Below are positions 42,394 through 51,903 of a stretch of DNA of 64,000 nucleotides, in pieces. The notes under the pieces were generated by a model. It worked only from the letters and a program-made list of their open reading frames with translations, had not been told where the DNA came from and made no database searches. The position numbers were made by a program, and so were the translations under genes. The first letter of the stretch is position 1. The number at the start of each line of letters is the position of its first letter. The stretch is from positions 205,265 through 269,264 of the forward strand of contig NZ_JNUP01000064.1 in assembly GCF_000758165.1 (NCBI RefSeq). Direction: 5' to 3'. Source of the stretch: Spirochaeta lutea (GTDB lineage: Bacteria; Spirochaetota; Spirochaetia; DSM-27196; Salinispiraceae).

Positions 42394-42498
42394 ACTGCGC
42401 GCAAAGGGTTGTAGATTGACCCTGGGACGAGGCTGCCCCTGGATCAGGACCGCTGGCAACACCGCTGTATCCGGCGTAGGTTACAACCGTTTGCGCAC
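42394..42498 (-). repeat. Interspersed palindromic element, copy C
   Basis: Ends ACTGCGCGCAAAGGGTTGTA and GGTTACAACCGTTTGCGCAC; reverse orientation, with the core read on the minus strand as CGCCGGATACAGCGGTG. Its last bases join directly to the TAG stop codon of glf (42498-42500), so the element helps form that stop. Confidence 0.75.
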
Positions 42499-43610
42499 TA
42501 CCGAATTCTATCGGTAAGGGCCAGGGCGTTTGCAAAGGCCTGGTCCATATTGAAGTATTTGTACTCCGCGAGTCTTCCCACAAAGAAGACTCCTTTTTTT
42601 TGCTCCGATGCAGCCAGGCTCCGGTACTGTTCAAAGAGCTGGAGGTTCCCGGGGCTGAATACCGGGTAGTAGGGTTCGCCCTGGCTGCGGGGGAACTCCT
42701 TAATGATGGTGGTTTTCGGGGATTCTTGCCCCGTGGCGAGCTTGGGTTCGGTTATCCGGGTCCAGGGTACCTCCGGGGAGGGATAGTTGATGGTGGCTGC
42801 CTCTTGGAGCCGGGGGGTGTCCAGGGTTTCGTGGAGGAATTCCAGGGATCGGTATTGAAGGTCGCCGATGTTTCGGTCGTGGAAGTACCGGTCGATCCGG
42901 CCGGTAAAAAAGATCCGGGAGGGGTTCCGGGCCGGGGAGGAGGAGGGGCGGGAAGCCAGCTGACGGTAATCCCGGTTCAGCTCCAGGGAAATCAGGGGGT
43001 GATCCAGCATGGTTTGGAAGAGGGCGGTGTATCCCCGGGTCGGCATGGCTTGGTAGGTATCGGTGAAATACCGGTCTTCCCGGGTCGTGCGGACGGGAAT
43101 CCGATTCATCACCTCGGGAGCCAGCTCCGCCGGTTCCATCTCCCACTGCTTTTTCGTATAGTTCCTGAACATTTTTTCATACAGGACCCGGCCGACCCGG
43201 GCGAGGGCTGCCTGCTCGGAGTTTTGCGGGTGGGTAATGGGTTCGGTGTTTTCCCCTAGCCAGGTGCGCATCTGGTCCTCGGTGCGGATGTCCGTGCCGA
43301 AGAGCCGGTTGACTGTGGTCGGATTCACCGGAACCGGAACCAGCCGGCCGTCCACCAGGCTGAGTACCCGGTGCTCATAGGGCCGCCAGGAGGAAAAACC
43401 CTGGACATACTCCCATACCCGGGAGTCGTTGGTGTGGAAGAAATGGGGTCCGTACTTCGGTACCAGGATGCCGGCGTCATCGTAATAGTCATAACAGTTT
43501 CCGCCGATATGATCCCGTTTATCAATAACCAGCACCTCTTCCCCGAGCCGCTCTGCCAGCTCCCGGGCAATGGTGCAACCGCTGATTCCCGCCCCTACTA
43601 CCAGATTCAT
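42498..43610 (-). CDS. glf: UDP-galactopyranose mutase
   Basis: 370-residue flavoenzyme that interconverts UDP-galactopyranose and UDP-galactofuranose for surface glycans. The FAD-binding start NLVVGAGISGCTIARELAE, KRDHIGGNCYDYYDD and YGPHFFHTND, and the later NYTKKQWEMEPAELAPEV are family-diagnostic. Length is normal. GGAGG precedes ATG 43610. Its stop codon lies at the edge of a palindromic element. The presence of glf suggests galactofuranose in this organism's surface polymers, tying in with the glycan enzymes nearby. Confidence 0.96.
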   Translation of the reverse strand: MNLVVGAGISGCTIARELAERLGEEVLVIDKRDHIGGNCYDYYDDAGILVPKYGPHFFHTNDSRVWEYVQGFSSWRPYEHRVLSLVDGRLVPVPVNPTTVNRLFGTDIRTEDQMRTWLGENTEPITHPQNSEQAALARVGRVLYEKMFRNYTKKQWEMEPAELAPEVMNRIPVRTTREDRYFTDTYQAMPTRGYTALFQTMLDHPLISLELNRDYRQLASRPSSSPARNPSRIFFTGRIDRYFHDRNIGDLQYRSLEFLHETLDTPRLQEAATINYPSPEVPWTRITEPKLATGQESPKTTIIKEFPRSQGEPYYPVFSPGNLQLFEQYRSLAASEQKKGVFFVGRLAEYKYFNMDQAFANALALTDRIR

Positions 43611-43873
43611 GTATGCCTCCCTCTCATGGTGCGCCCGGGTAGGTTCCTAGGCGGGACATTGAAATCCCCTTGCCCATAATCCGCCAGCCCTGTAATTCCC
43701 GGGGCCTGTCTCGTTCCTATTGTTAGGGTGATTCGACGGTCCGGCGCAACCAAAATACCGTTGATACCCCGCAACCATCTGTTTCTATGCAGCTGACCGG
43801 AGGGCTTGTACCATTAAGTATCGGTGATAGGAAGCGCGCCCCTGGATCGAAATTGTAAGGAGGATAAATTACA
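43611..43873. other. Divergent gap between glf and a GH3 gene
   Basis: Holds the leaders of both genes. AAGGAGG lies just before ATG 43874. I see no clear promoter consensus or inverted repeat. Confidence 0.3.
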
Positions 43874-45916
43874 ATGAAACGTTTTCTCATACCGGCCCTG
43901 ATAGCGGCCGGTCTATTCCTGTTTGTGTCCGCAGGGCAGCAGGAGGGGGTTGCGCCGGGTCAGTCTCAGCTCGATACCCCCATTTACAGCAGTCAGCCCG
44001 AAATCGGCACGGATTCCAAACCGGTAATCACTGTTAGCCGGCTGCAGTTCAAGGATTCCAACGGAAACGGCAGCCTGGACACCTACGAAGACTGGCGTCT
44101 GTCTCCCCGGGAACGCGCCGCAGCTCTGGTGGGCCTTATGAGCAACGAGCAGAAGGCAGGGTTGATGGTCCATAGCAGCCCGGGATCGGTGAATTCCGAC
44201 GGTCCCAACGACACCACTGTGGGAAGAATCCAGTACGAGCATATCCGCTTCGGTGTGGCACGCCTGGGTGAGGACAAACCCTCTGAGATCGCATCGTATT
44301 TCAACGAGGTACAGAAGCTGGCTGAGGCCCAGGAGCTGGGAATCCCCTTCCTGGTGAGTGTGGATCCGGTACACGGCATCGACGGCACCAGCAATACATC
44401 GGTATTTACCCAGTTTCCCATGCCGCTGGGATTCGGGGCGATAGATGATCCGGAGATGATCAGAGCCTTTGGCCAGGTTCTGAACGAGGAGTACCGGGCT
44501 GTTGGAATTCGAATGCAGCTCGGCCCCATGGCGGATATCGCCACCGAACCCCGTTGGCAACGAGTACAGAACACCATATCCGAAAATCCCGATGTTGTAT
44601 ATCGGAACATCGGCGCCCTGGTTCAGGGTATGCAGGACGGCACCCGGGTGGGCCCCAGCTCTGTTGCGGCGGTGATCAAACACTTCCCCGGAACCGGTGC
44701 CAATCAGATGGGCATGGACAGCCACACCGAGTGGGGCAAATACAATGTGTATCCGGGAGGCAATCTGGAAGACCATATCCGCATGTTCGAGCCGGCCTTC
44801 GCCGCTGGCGTTTTGGGGATGATGCCTTCCTACAGCATCTACCAGGATCAATTCACCGAAGATGTAGCCATGGCGTATAACAAAGAGGTGATCGATCTTG
44901 CCGGCCGGATGGGCTTCGAGGGTATGATTGTTTCCGACTGGGGTGTACTGCGGAACACCGCCTGGGGGGTAGAGGATTTAACCCAGAGCGAGAAGGTTCA
45001 GAAGTTTCTCAGCGCCGGGTCCCACCAGGACGGGGGAGGCAGCGATCCAACTATCTTCCTTAAGGCCTTGGATGAGGGCCTCATTACCGAAGCCCAGCTC
45101 GACAACGCCGCCCAGAAGCTCCTGGAGGTGATGTTCAGCCTGGGGATCTTCGAAAATCCCTACGTGGATGCCGAAACCGCAGACCGGATTGTGAAGAGCC
45201 CCAAGAATCAGGCTATCGGCCGAGAGGCAATGGAGGGTTCCATCGTTCTCTTGAAGAACGAAGGGACGGTGCTTCCCCTGGCAAAAAACGCTGCCCTTGA
45301 CCTCTACTACAGCGGCAGGGCCGAGGATTCTGGGGCGGTTGCTCGATCCTACCTGGGAGGCAGCCGGGTGAACCTGGTTCAGGGTGATTTTGATACCCCT
45401 GAGAACCGGATCCAGGCTATGGCCGGATCGGACGTTGCAATAATCCGCATTAGGGCCAGGGACGGTATTTACTTCGGAATAGACGCCGGCATACCGCTTT
45501 CCTTCCTCGGCAAGGCTGTACGCCCCGACGGTACCGAGACCGACCGGGACTACACCATTGAGGGCGGGGAGGCTCGGTTCGGCGGATTCACCGAGGGAGT
45601 GCGTCCCCAGTGGGAACGGATTCAGGAGGCGTTGCAGGCGAAGGCCATAAATCCGAACCTCAAGCTGGTTGTGGACATGTACAACGTACGTCCCGGGATC
45701 GTAGAGCCCTTTATCGACGATCTGGACGGCTTTCTGGTGAACTACGGAGCCAACGACCAGGCTCTGCTCTCCATACTCTTCGGGGAAACCCAACCCACGG
45801 GCAGTCTTGCCATGGAGATCCCCTCCTCGGACGAGGCGGTGGCTGATCAGCTGGAGGACGTACCCAGCGACTCGGCCAATCCGACCTTCCCCTACGGGGC
45901 GGGATTGCGCTACTAA
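43874..45916 (+). CDS. Secreted GH3 glycoside hydrolase
   Basis: 680-residue exported family 3 glycosidase, close in layout to the lipoprotein at 26807. The signal peptide MKRFLIPALIAAGLFLFVSA lacks a lipobox cysteine, so release by signal peptidase I is expected. An EF-hand-like loop DSNGNGSLDTYEDWR occurs near residue 58. The barrel shows VIKHFPGTGANQMGMDSH and the nucleophile in GFEGMIVSDWGVLRNTAWG (Asp present). The protein ends soon after the sandwich domain with no FnIII domain. Likely a periplasmic or extracellular beta-glucosidase/exo-glucanase. A strong terminator follows. Confidence 0.92.
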   Translation: MKRFLIPALIAAGLFLFVSAGQQEGVAPGQSQLDTPIYSSQPEIGTDSKPVITVSRLQFKDSNGNGSLDTYEDWRLSPRERAAALVGLMSNEQKAGLMVHSSPGSVNSDGPNDTTVGRIQYEHIRFGVARLGEDKPSEIASYFNEVQKLAEAQELGIPFLVSVDPVHGIDGTSNTSVFTQFPMPLGFGAIDDPEMIRAFGQVLNEEYRAVGIRMQLGPMADIATEPRWQRVQNTISENPDVVYRNIGALVQGMQDGTRVGPSSVAAVIKHFPGTGANQMGMDSHTEWGKYNVYPGGNLEDHIRMFEPAFAAGVLGMMPSYSIYQDQFTEDVAMAYNKEVIDLAGRMGFEGMIVSDWGVLRNTAWGVEDLTQSEKVQKFLSAGSHQDGGGSDPTIFLKALDEGLITEAQLDNAAQKLLEVMFSLGIFENPYVDAETADRIVKSPKNQAIGREAMEGSIVLLKNEGTVLPLAKNAALDLYYSGRAEDSGAVARSYLGGSRVNLVQGDFDTPENRIQAMAGSDVAIIRIRARDGIYFGIDAGIPLSFLGKAVRPDGTETDRDYTIEGGEARFGGFTEGVRPQWERIQEALQAKAINPNLKLVVDMYNVRPGIVEPFIDDLDGFLVNYGANDQALLSILFGETQPTGSLAMEIPSSDEAVADQLEDVPSDSANPTFPYGAGLRY

Positions 45917-46010
45917 GGGCGATCGTTTTTGCTTTCCGGCAGGAATACCCGGGCTATCCCGGAACCATCCTGCCAGAGGCCTTGCGCCGAAAACGCCCAT
46001 GGGGCTGAAG

Positions 46011-46043
46011 CGCCGGCACGGTTTCCGTACCGGCGTTTTTTTT
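46011..46043 (+). terminator. Terminator after the secreted GH3 gene
   Basis: CGCCGGCACGG (46011-46021) pairs with CCGTACCGGCG (46025-46035) with one mismatch and a tight loop, followed by eight Ts. Confidence 0.9.
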
Positions 46044-46119
46044 GGGGTGATTCGATGGTATGCCGGTCCGGCCGTACTATATGCGAGGCTCCTACAAAAC
46101 GCTGTTTTACAATTGGCCC

Positions 46120-46590
46120 TTAGGATTTCCGCGTTTTGGAATCCTGCCAGACGCCGTAGATGTAGGTTCCGATGAAGAAGCCCAGAATCGTAAAGAGGCT
46201 GCCTAATTTACCCTCTCCCAGCATGACCAGGGCCGTACCGGGACACGCCCCGGCTAAACCCCAGCCGACGCCAAAGAGGATGGATCCGGGGACCAGGCTC
46301 TTTTTCCAGGGCTTCCCCGCAAGGTTAAGGGGTTCAGCGCCGATGATGGCTCGAGGATTCCGTCCCCGGGACTTCAACAGACGGATTACCAGGGTGCCGA
46401 GGACACCGATACCCGCTGCGACGGCGATTACCCAGAGCAGCTGAAGATCCTCGAATAAGAAGAGCTTGGGATAAAAATCATAGGTTGAGGCTCCTGCTCT
46501 ACTCAGGAGGAAGCCGAAGGTTCCCCCCAGCACCAGGAATATAACGGCCTGTACAGGTTTGGGTAGTGTTTTAACCGATGGTGACGCCAT
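46120..46590 (-). CDS. YeeE/YedE family membrane protein, half 2
   Basis: 156-residue membrane protein with about four helices and the signature GVGWGLAGACPGTALVMLGEG, marking the YeeE/YedE (DUF395) sulfur-compound transport family; the cysteine in GACPGT is the conserved one. It lies 9 bp after its partner half-gene. In other bacteria a fused or paired YeeE imports thiosulfate. AGGGGGATT precedes ATG 46590. Confidence 0.9.
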   Translation of the reverse strand: MASPSVKTLPKPVQAVIFLVLGGTFGFLLSRAGASTYDFYPKLFLFEDLQLLWVIAVAAGIGVLGTLVIRLLKSRGRNPRAIIGAEPLNLAGKPWKKSLVPGSILFGVGWGLAGACPGTALVMLGEGKLGSLFTILGFFIGTYIYGVWQDSKTRKS

Positions 46591-46599
46591 ACAATCCCC

Positions 46600-47094
46600 C
46601 TAAAGAATATTGAATAAGAACTGGACGATGAGTATTCCCCCGGCAAAGAACCCAGCAGAGGCCGCAAGGCTCGGCGGATTCAGCAGCCCCAGGCCGGCGA
46701 TGGAATGGCCGCTGGTACAGCCCCCGGCAAGGCGTGAGCCCAGGCCGATGAGGGTTCCTCCCAGGGTAAGGACCAGGCCTTTGAGGGGCAGGGCCTGGGG
46801 AAGAACGGAGTCGTAGAGGTCGCCCAGGCTGAAACTTGCCACCAGGGGGCCGGGGCTGGTCAGGGCCGCGATGAGGCCTCCCAGGGGAATCCCGAGGATG
46901 AACCAGAGGCGCCAGTTCAGGTTGTCTGTGTAGGGGCCTTTATGAAAGAATGCCCTCCGGGATATCAGGCCGCAGACGTTTCCGAAGGCTGTGGAAACCC
47001 CCAGGTGTTTGCCGGTTAGCAGAAATTGAGCCAGGGCGTATGCCCCGATTCCGATGCCGCCGATCCATCCGCTCCAATAGATGACCTCTGTCAT
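46600..47094 (-). CDS. YeeE/YedE family membrane protein, half 1
   Basis: 164-residue partner of the previous protein, with a helical bundle and the first-half signature GSRLAGGCTSGHSIAGLG, including the conserved cysteine of GGCTSGH. Together the two halves equal one full-length YeeE, the thiosulfate importer of E. coli. GGGGAGG precedes ATG 47094, and it is the first gene of the pair. The cargo is inferred, not shown. Confidence 0.9.
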   Translation of the reverse strand: MTEVIYWSGWIGGIGIGAYALAQFLLTGKHLGVSTAFGNVCGLISRRAFFHKGPYTDNLNWRLWFILGIPLGGLIAALTSPGPLVASFSLGDLYDSVLPQALPLKGLVLTLGGTLIGLGSRLAGGCTSGHSIAGLGLLNPPSLAASAGFFAGGILIVQFLFNIL

Positions 47095-47121
47095 GGCAGT
47101 ACCCTCCCCTTGGTTTTTATA

Positions 47122-47220
47122 GTGCGCGAAAGATTGTACCCTTGTGCCCAGGTGACACCACCCAGGGTGGACGTATAGAATGCTTCGCTATATCGGTGTG
47201 GCTTACAATCCTTTGCGCAC
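47122..47220 (-). repeat. Interspersed palindromic element, copy D
   Basis: Ends GTGCGCGAAAGATTGTACCC and GGCTTACAATCCTTTGCGCAC. The inner GGTGACACCACCC matches copy E read on the other strand, so it is in reverse orientation. It lies 28 bp upstream of the YeeE pair's start, on the promoter side. Confidence 0.8.
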
Positions 47221-47425
47221 AGTCTTTGTATTGCGGTGTGGTTTTCATCGCCCTTGCGAACTATCCGCACCTCCGAACTAGATTATATTTAATAAAGTAA
47301 AGTAGAAAAGTCAAGTATAGGGCGGTGGTGCGTACATGGTTGTGGCATGTGCATAGGCTTGTACATTTGCCCCGGGGCGGCACTACCCCTGGGGCCGGAC
47401 TAGGAGTACCCCCGTTATGCGGCGC

Positions 47426-47463
47426 TGTGCAAAGGGTTGTAAGACTGCCCATTGGCGGACGCA
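47426..47463 (+). repeat. Fragment of the palindromic element
   Basis: TGTGCAAAGGGTTGTAAG near 47426-47443 resembles the left end of the element, but no right end is recognisable; it runs into the 13-bp tandem repeat. The preceding stretch 47221-47425 has an AT-rich part (47281-47320) and no gene. Confidence 0.35.
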
Positions 47464-47515
47464 CACTGAACCCTTGCACTGAACCCTTGCACTGAACCCT
47501 TGCACTGAACCCTTG
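47464..47515. repeat. 13-bp tandem repeat, four exact copies
   Basis: CACTGAACCCTTG occurs four times head to tail, 35 bp before the AEC permease start. No spacers, so not a CRISPR; likely replication-slippage DNA that may vary in copy number. Confidence 0.9.
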
Positions 47516-47550
47516 CGCGGCGGCGGAAAAACGGCATACCCTGGCGGCAT

Positions 47551-48537
47551 ATGAATCTACTTCCCGCGGTGCTTACAATTTTGCGGCTCTTTGGTTTGGT
47601 AATCCTGGGGTACGGGGTTTTCCGGGTCAGGGTGCTCCAGGAACGGCTGTTACCCCTGTTGTTGGGGGTTATGATCAATCTGGGGTTTCCCCTGTATTCC
47701 ATTAACCGGATATCCGCCGGGTGGGGGCAGGCTTTGGAGGCAGGGTGGCAGTGGATGGTTTGGTTCTTCGCTGCTGGCGCGGGGATGATAGCCCTGCAGT
47801 TTATTCTGGGGCGGATTCTGATCAACCGGGCTCCCCTATTGAAAACCGGGCAGCCCCGGGAGCTGTTATTGCTTTTTGCACTGCATAATGCCGGGTATAT
47901 CCCCCTTCCGATCATCGGGGCCCTGGTTCCCGGACCGGTGGTGGTGTACATGTTTTACTACGTGCTTGCTTTCAACCTGCTGTTCTGGACGGTTTCTGTT
48001 CCTCTGTTAGAGCAGTCCGGGTCCGGCAGGGCGCGGTTTCGTCTCCGGGTAACCCCGCCCCTGGTGGGGATTATTCTGGGGATCATCATCGCTGCTGCAG
48101 GCTGGTACCGGTTCATACCCGAATTTATCGAGCCGGTGTTTTCTCTGGCTGGATCCTATGCGATGGATGCCATACTTTTTGTGCTCGGGGGAACCCTATC
48201 GAGTATTCCCCGGGAGTCCCTGGGTGACAAACCCGAGTTATGGGGGCTCATCCTCTATAAGCAGCTGCTCTACCCCGGGGTCATGCTGGTAGCCGCCTGG
48301 GGATTAAGCCGGGTTTTGTCGGAAGGCCTGGGATTACCGGATCAGGTGAGCCGGGGAATCGGACTGGCCTTAATAGTGGAGGCTGCAGTGCCGCCGGCTA
48401 CCAACAGCATGATTGTTACCCGGCGCTACGGAACCCAGGACCAATTGCATCTGGCCGGAGCGGGCACCATACTCACCTACGCTGTAAGTATGGTCACCCT
48501 TCCGGTGTTTATAGTGCTCGGACTGTGGGTCCTGTAA
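47551..48537 (+). CDS. Auxin efflux carrier (AEC) family permease
   Basis: 328-residue membrane protein with about ten helices of the AEC family, whose bacterial members move malate, malonate or other organic acids. The typical pattern of two five-helix halves is seen, with the central segment KTGQPRELLLLFALHNAGYIPLPIIGAL and the C-terminal ALIVEAAVPPATNSMIVTRRYG. No strong ribosome site precedes ATG 47551 (upstream is a Gly/Cys-like GC-rich stretch). It is separated from the YeeE genes by repeats and stands alone. Confidence 0.88.
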   Translation: MNLLPAVLTILRLFGLVILGYGVFRVRVLQERLLPLLLGVMINLGFPLYSINRISAGWGQALEAGWQWMVWFFAAGAGMIALQFILGRILINRAPLLKTGQPRELLLLFALHNAGYIPLPIIGALVPGPVVVYMFYYVLAFNLLFWTVSVPLLEQSGSGRARFRLRVTPPLVGIILGIIIAAAGWYRFIPEFIEPVFSLAGSYAMDAILFVLGGTLSSIPRESLGDKPELWGLILYKQLLYPGVMLVAAWGLSRVLSEGLGLPDQVSRGIGLALIVEAAVPPATNSMIVTRRYGTQDQLHLAGAGTILTYAVSMVTLPVFIVLGLWVL

Positions 48538-48576
48538 CGCGGAGGGTAAGGGGTTGAGGGGGGTGATGTGATTGTC

Positions 48577-50346
48577 CTAGGCGGCCACCTCATCGCTGTA
48601 ACGACCCCGGGCCGCATGGCTGACCCAGAGGTAACTGCCCGCCCCTGCCGCGAGGCCGAGAAGCGATAGAATCACCCCGATAAGTATCCAGGATACGCCC
48701 ATACTGTAGAGTCCGTACAGGATTGCAGCGACAATTCCCAGGATCAGTACATCCAGGCCCATAGCCAAGAGCACGTTCATATTCTGTTTCATAGCCTGCT
48801 GGGGGTTGGTCCAGGTGAGCAGCGGCCGGCGGAGATCCAGGCTCAGACCCAGGGAAAAGAACAGGGTAACGAATCCAAGACCGCCGGGAAGGGCCCAGAG
48901 CAGACTCAGGGGCTGCATGCCCAGGAGGATCACCGCCAGGATCAGGTCCAGGACGAGGGCGGGCAGGAAGAGGATGTAGTGAAACAGAAGCTTTGCCAGA
49001 ACCTGGTGGTTTGCCTGGACGGGCAGGATGGTGTTCAGGGCGAAGAGCCGACCTTCCCGGCTGAGACTCGTGGGAGCTACGGAGTTTAGACAGAGCATCA
49101 GGATGATGGCTCCGAAAAGTATCAGGTTGAGTAGTCCGGGGTCGATGCCCATCTGGGGGATCATCTCCAGGAAATCCGCCGGCATGGTGATTCCCAGAAT
49201 CAGGAGCATCAAGGGGAATATGGCCACCTGTGCCATGCCTTCGAAGAGGAAGGTGGATTGGCTGGAGAGCACCTTCCACTCCCGGGAAACCAGGGCGGTT
49301 ACCGGTGACCGGGGGCGCAGAATGGCTGATCCGGATGGGGCAGCACCATGCTCCGATGGCGGAGTGTTTTTTCCTGGGCCGGGGCCGGGGCTGTTGGACT
49401 CCAGGGCCAGGGATTCGGTCGGCTGGATCCGTCTTCCGCCGCCGCCTTCCCGGTGGCGGGACAGGCTGCGGAGGTAGAGGGCCTGTACTAGGAAGAGTCC
49501 CCCGGCGGACACCCCGGCTATGAATAGCAGCCCGGATAGGAAGGAGAGGGGGGCTGAGAATCCTCTGGCTGCCCAGGTGATGGGGGGGAGGGCCGAGTAG
49601 AGATTATCCGTGAGAATCCGGGCCAGACCTGCTAAGGCTTGGGGATCCGCAACCTCCCCGTCACCCCCGGTCATGCTACGGGTTAACAAGAGCTGCATTC
49701 CGATGATGGCGACCAGGGTCAGGAACAGCCCCATGAGTTCTACGGCGGTTTTATGCCGGGTGATGTTTACCAGGCGGATCAGCAGACTCACCGCCAGCAT
49801 GGCCAGGGCCATGGGAACCAGGGGGCCGGCGAGGCCGTAGAGCAGAGTGCTGCCCCAAAACAGGGGCCAGGAGGTGATTCCAACCCCGCCTGCTGCAGCT
49901 ACCGCCCCCATTCCCTGGGCATAGATAATCACCCCGGGCAGAAAGAAGAAGAGCTGCATGGGCAGGAGGATACCCATGATATACAGGGCCTTGGACAATA
50001 CGATGTCCATGGGCCGCACCGGCAGGGTCATAAGAAGGGTATTGTCCTTGGAAAAGAAGAGCACCGCCAGGACCAGGGGAATTCCCAGTACGAACTGCAG
50101 AATCCAAGCGGCCAGGAGGGCTGCGAATACCACTAATTCGGGGTTCCCGGCACTCAGACCCAGAGCAAAGAGGCTCTGGTAGTTTGCCAGGAGCATTCCC
50201 ATGAAGCTGACACCCCCGACGGCAACCCCGAGAAGCGCCAGGGGAAGGACCCAGAGCCTGTCCTGGCGCCGCAGTTCCTTAATACCGCCCTTGGAGAAGC
50301 TGGTGCTACCCTGAATATAGGCCCTAACTAACCGGAGACTATTCAT
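48577..50346 (-). CDS. ABC-2-type exporter permease
   Basis: 589-residue membrane protein with about 12 helices in two groups separated by a Gly/Pro-rich cytosolic loop (about residues 310-360). It is the membrane partner of the ATPase encoded just upstream and resembles large ABC-2 permeases of unknown cargo. The frame is open from 50481, but ATG 50346 has AAGGAAG before it and starts the natural N-terminus (MNSLRLVRAYIQGS). The start overlaps the ATPase stop by 8 bp. Cargo unknown. Confidence 0.83.
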   Translation of the reverse strand: MNSLRLVRAYIQGSTSFSKGGIKELRRQDRLWVLPLALLGVAVGGVSFMGMLLANYQSLFALGLSAGNPELVVFAALLAAWILQFVLGIPLVLAVLFFSKDNTLLMTLPVRPMDIVLSKALYIMGILLPMQLFFFLPGVIIYAQGMGAVAAAGGVGITSWPLFWGSTLLYGLAGPLVPMALAMLAVSLLIRLVNITRHKTAVELMGLFLTLVAIIGMQLLLTRSMTGGDGEVADPQALAGLARILTDNLYSALPPITWAARGFSAPLSFLSGLLFIAGVSAGGLFLVQALYLRSLSRHREGGGGRRIQPTESLALESNSPGPGPGKNTPPSEHGAAPSGSAILRPRSPVTALVSREWKVLSSQSTFLFEGMAQVAIFPLMLLILGITMPADFLEMIPQMGIDPGLLNLILFGAIILMLCLNSVAPTSLSREGRLFALNTILPVQANHQVLAKLLFHYILFLPALVLDLILAVILLGMQPLSLLWALPGGLGFVTLFFSLGLSLDLRRPLLTWTNPQQAMKQNMNVLLAMGLDVLILGIVAAILYGLYSMGVSWILIGVILSLLGLAAGAGSYLWVSHAARGRYSDEVAA

Positions 50347-51226
50347 GGTCGCCTTCCTTAGCCGGGGCTTGGGTTGATCCTGGGCTCCGGGTTGGATCCG
50401 AGGCCGAGGGTGAACCGGAATCAGCGCCTCGCTCCATGGGGCTGGATCCAGTCGCGGGCTTGTGCTTTGGGGAGGGATCATTGAGGAAATCAGCAGAGTT
50501 CCGGGTTTCAGTGAGTTCGAGAAAGAGCTGCTCCAGGGTGGAATCCGACCTGCCGGCCTTATCCCGGAGGTCCTCGAAGGGCCCCAGGGCGATCATAGAA
50601 CCCCGGCTTATGATTCCCACCCGATCACAGAGACGCTCGGCCACTTCCATAACATGGGTGGAGAAGAACACCGTTTTTCCCCGCTGACAGTGGGCCCGCA
50701 TTTTTTCTTTCAGGGTAAAGGCGGACTTGGGATCCAGGCCGACAATGGGTTCGTCGAGAATGAAGATTTCGGGATCGTGGAGTAGAGCGGCAATAATGGC
50801 GAGTTTCTGTTTCATACCGTGGCTGTAGGCGGTTATCACATCATCCAAGGCATAACGGATCTCAAACTCCTCCGCCAGATCGAGGATAGAAGACCGGGAG
50901 CCTCGGGGCACCTGGTACATATCCGCGATGAAGGCCAGGTATTGGGAGCCGGTCATTTTATCATAGAGCATGGGCTCGTCGGGTACATAGCCGATGAGTT
51001 TTTTTGCCTGACGGCCTTGGGTGCGGGGGTTCAAGCCCCCCAGGGTTATGGTGCCCTGGTCGGGGTGCAACAGTCCGACCAGCATCTTGATGGTGGTGGA
51101 TTTTCCTGCGCCGTTGGGTCCAAGGAAGCCGAAAACCTCGCCGGGAGCGATCTCCAGGTTAAGGTTCTGAACAGCCTTTACCCGGCCGTTATCGTAACTC
51201 TTGGATACGGAATTGATGGTTATCAT
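50339..51226 (-). CDS. ABC transporter ATPase (exporter type)
   Basis: 295-residue ATPase with Walker A GPNGAGKST, signature-region YSHGMKQKL, Walker B IFILDEPIVGLDP and H-loop STHVMEVAE; this set is typical of ABC-2 exporters such as drug or lipid pumps. A disordered Ser/Pro-rich tail (about residues 245-295) is unusual and rich in Asp/Pro. The frame is open from 51424, but ATG 51226 has AAAGGAAG upstream and starts the domain. It pairs with the following permease. Confidence 0.92.
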   Translation of the reverse strand: MITINSVSKSYDNGRVKAVQNLNLEIAPGEVFGFLGPNGAGKSTTIKMLVGLLHPDQGTITLGGLNPRTQGRQAKKLIGYVPDEPMLYDKMTGSQYLAFIADMYQVPRGSRSSILDLAEEFEIRYALDDVITAYSHGMKQKLAIIAALLHDPEIFILDEPIVGLDPKSAFTLKEKMRAHCQRGKTVFFSTHVMEVAERLCDRVGIISRGSMIALGPFEDLRDKAGRSDSTLEQLFLELTETRNSADFLNDPSPKHKPATGSSPMERGADSGSPSASDPTRSPGSTQAPAKEGDHE

Positions 51227-51308
51227 GGTGATCTTCCTTTCTCTGTTTCCGGATGCCCCCCTGGGTAGGGGTCCATCGGCTTGGCTAGTATCGGTCTGGC
51301 GGGCAGCC

Positions 51309-51833
51309 CTACCGGGTAACCGGAAGGGGTGAGGCCTGCCGGACCGCATCCAGGAAGGGCTGGATATCCTCGGGGGCAATGAGGTAGACATCACCCCGGG
51401 AGGTTTCTGCCAGGAGGGCAGCATCCTCCTGCCGTAGGAACAGCTGGGCCCTGCCTCCTCCTGCTAAGGAGAATACCCCGGACTTCTCGGAACCCACGGC
51501 AATTCCGTTAATCTTCATGCGGGGTTCGTATTCGCTGCCGGTCAGGGGTTGCACCAGCTGCAGTCGGGTAAGCTCATTAAAATCCACCCGGAATCCCCCA
51601 TAGGCCGTGGAAGAAATTCCGCCGGTGGTAACGGTTAGGGTCGCCGGTTTCAGGGTGAACCAGCCTACTATCCCCATGACCACAGCCAGGATGATCATGG
51701 TCATGATTTTTTTGGTACGCTCACCCTTTTTCAGAACCATAGCAATGATTACGGTAACAACAACCCCCGCCATAAGGGCGATGATGCCCCAGGGAGGATC
51801 CATGGTGATGGTGTAGAGTGTGGTTTCGTTCAT
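51309..51833 (-). CDS. Membrane-anchored PH-like domain protein
   Basis: 174-residue protein with two N-terminal helices (about residues 14-34 and 42-60) and a beta-rich C-terminal domain that resembles bacterial PH (pleckstrin-like) domains (TLTVTTGGISSTAYGGFRVDFNELTRLQL). I do not recognise a named family. It lies upstream of the ABC exporter with an 82-bp gap on the same strand and may belong to that operon. A TATCAT box ends 5 bases before the ATG, so this gene too may be leaderless. Confidence 0.6.
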   Translation of the reverse strand: MNETTLYTITMDPPWGIIALMAGVVVTVIIAMVLKKGERTKKIMTMIILAVVMGIVGWFTLKPATLTVTTGGISSTAYGGFRVDFNELTRLQLVQPLTGSEYEPRMKINGIAVGSEKSGVFSLAGGGRAQLFLRQEDAALLAETSRGDVYLIAPEDIQPFLDAVRQASPLPVTR

Positions 51834-51903
51834 GCCCTATGATACACCCGGTTTGGAAAAATATTCACGTTTTTTGGAACCGCGAAAGGGCAGTATTTTG
51901 ATA

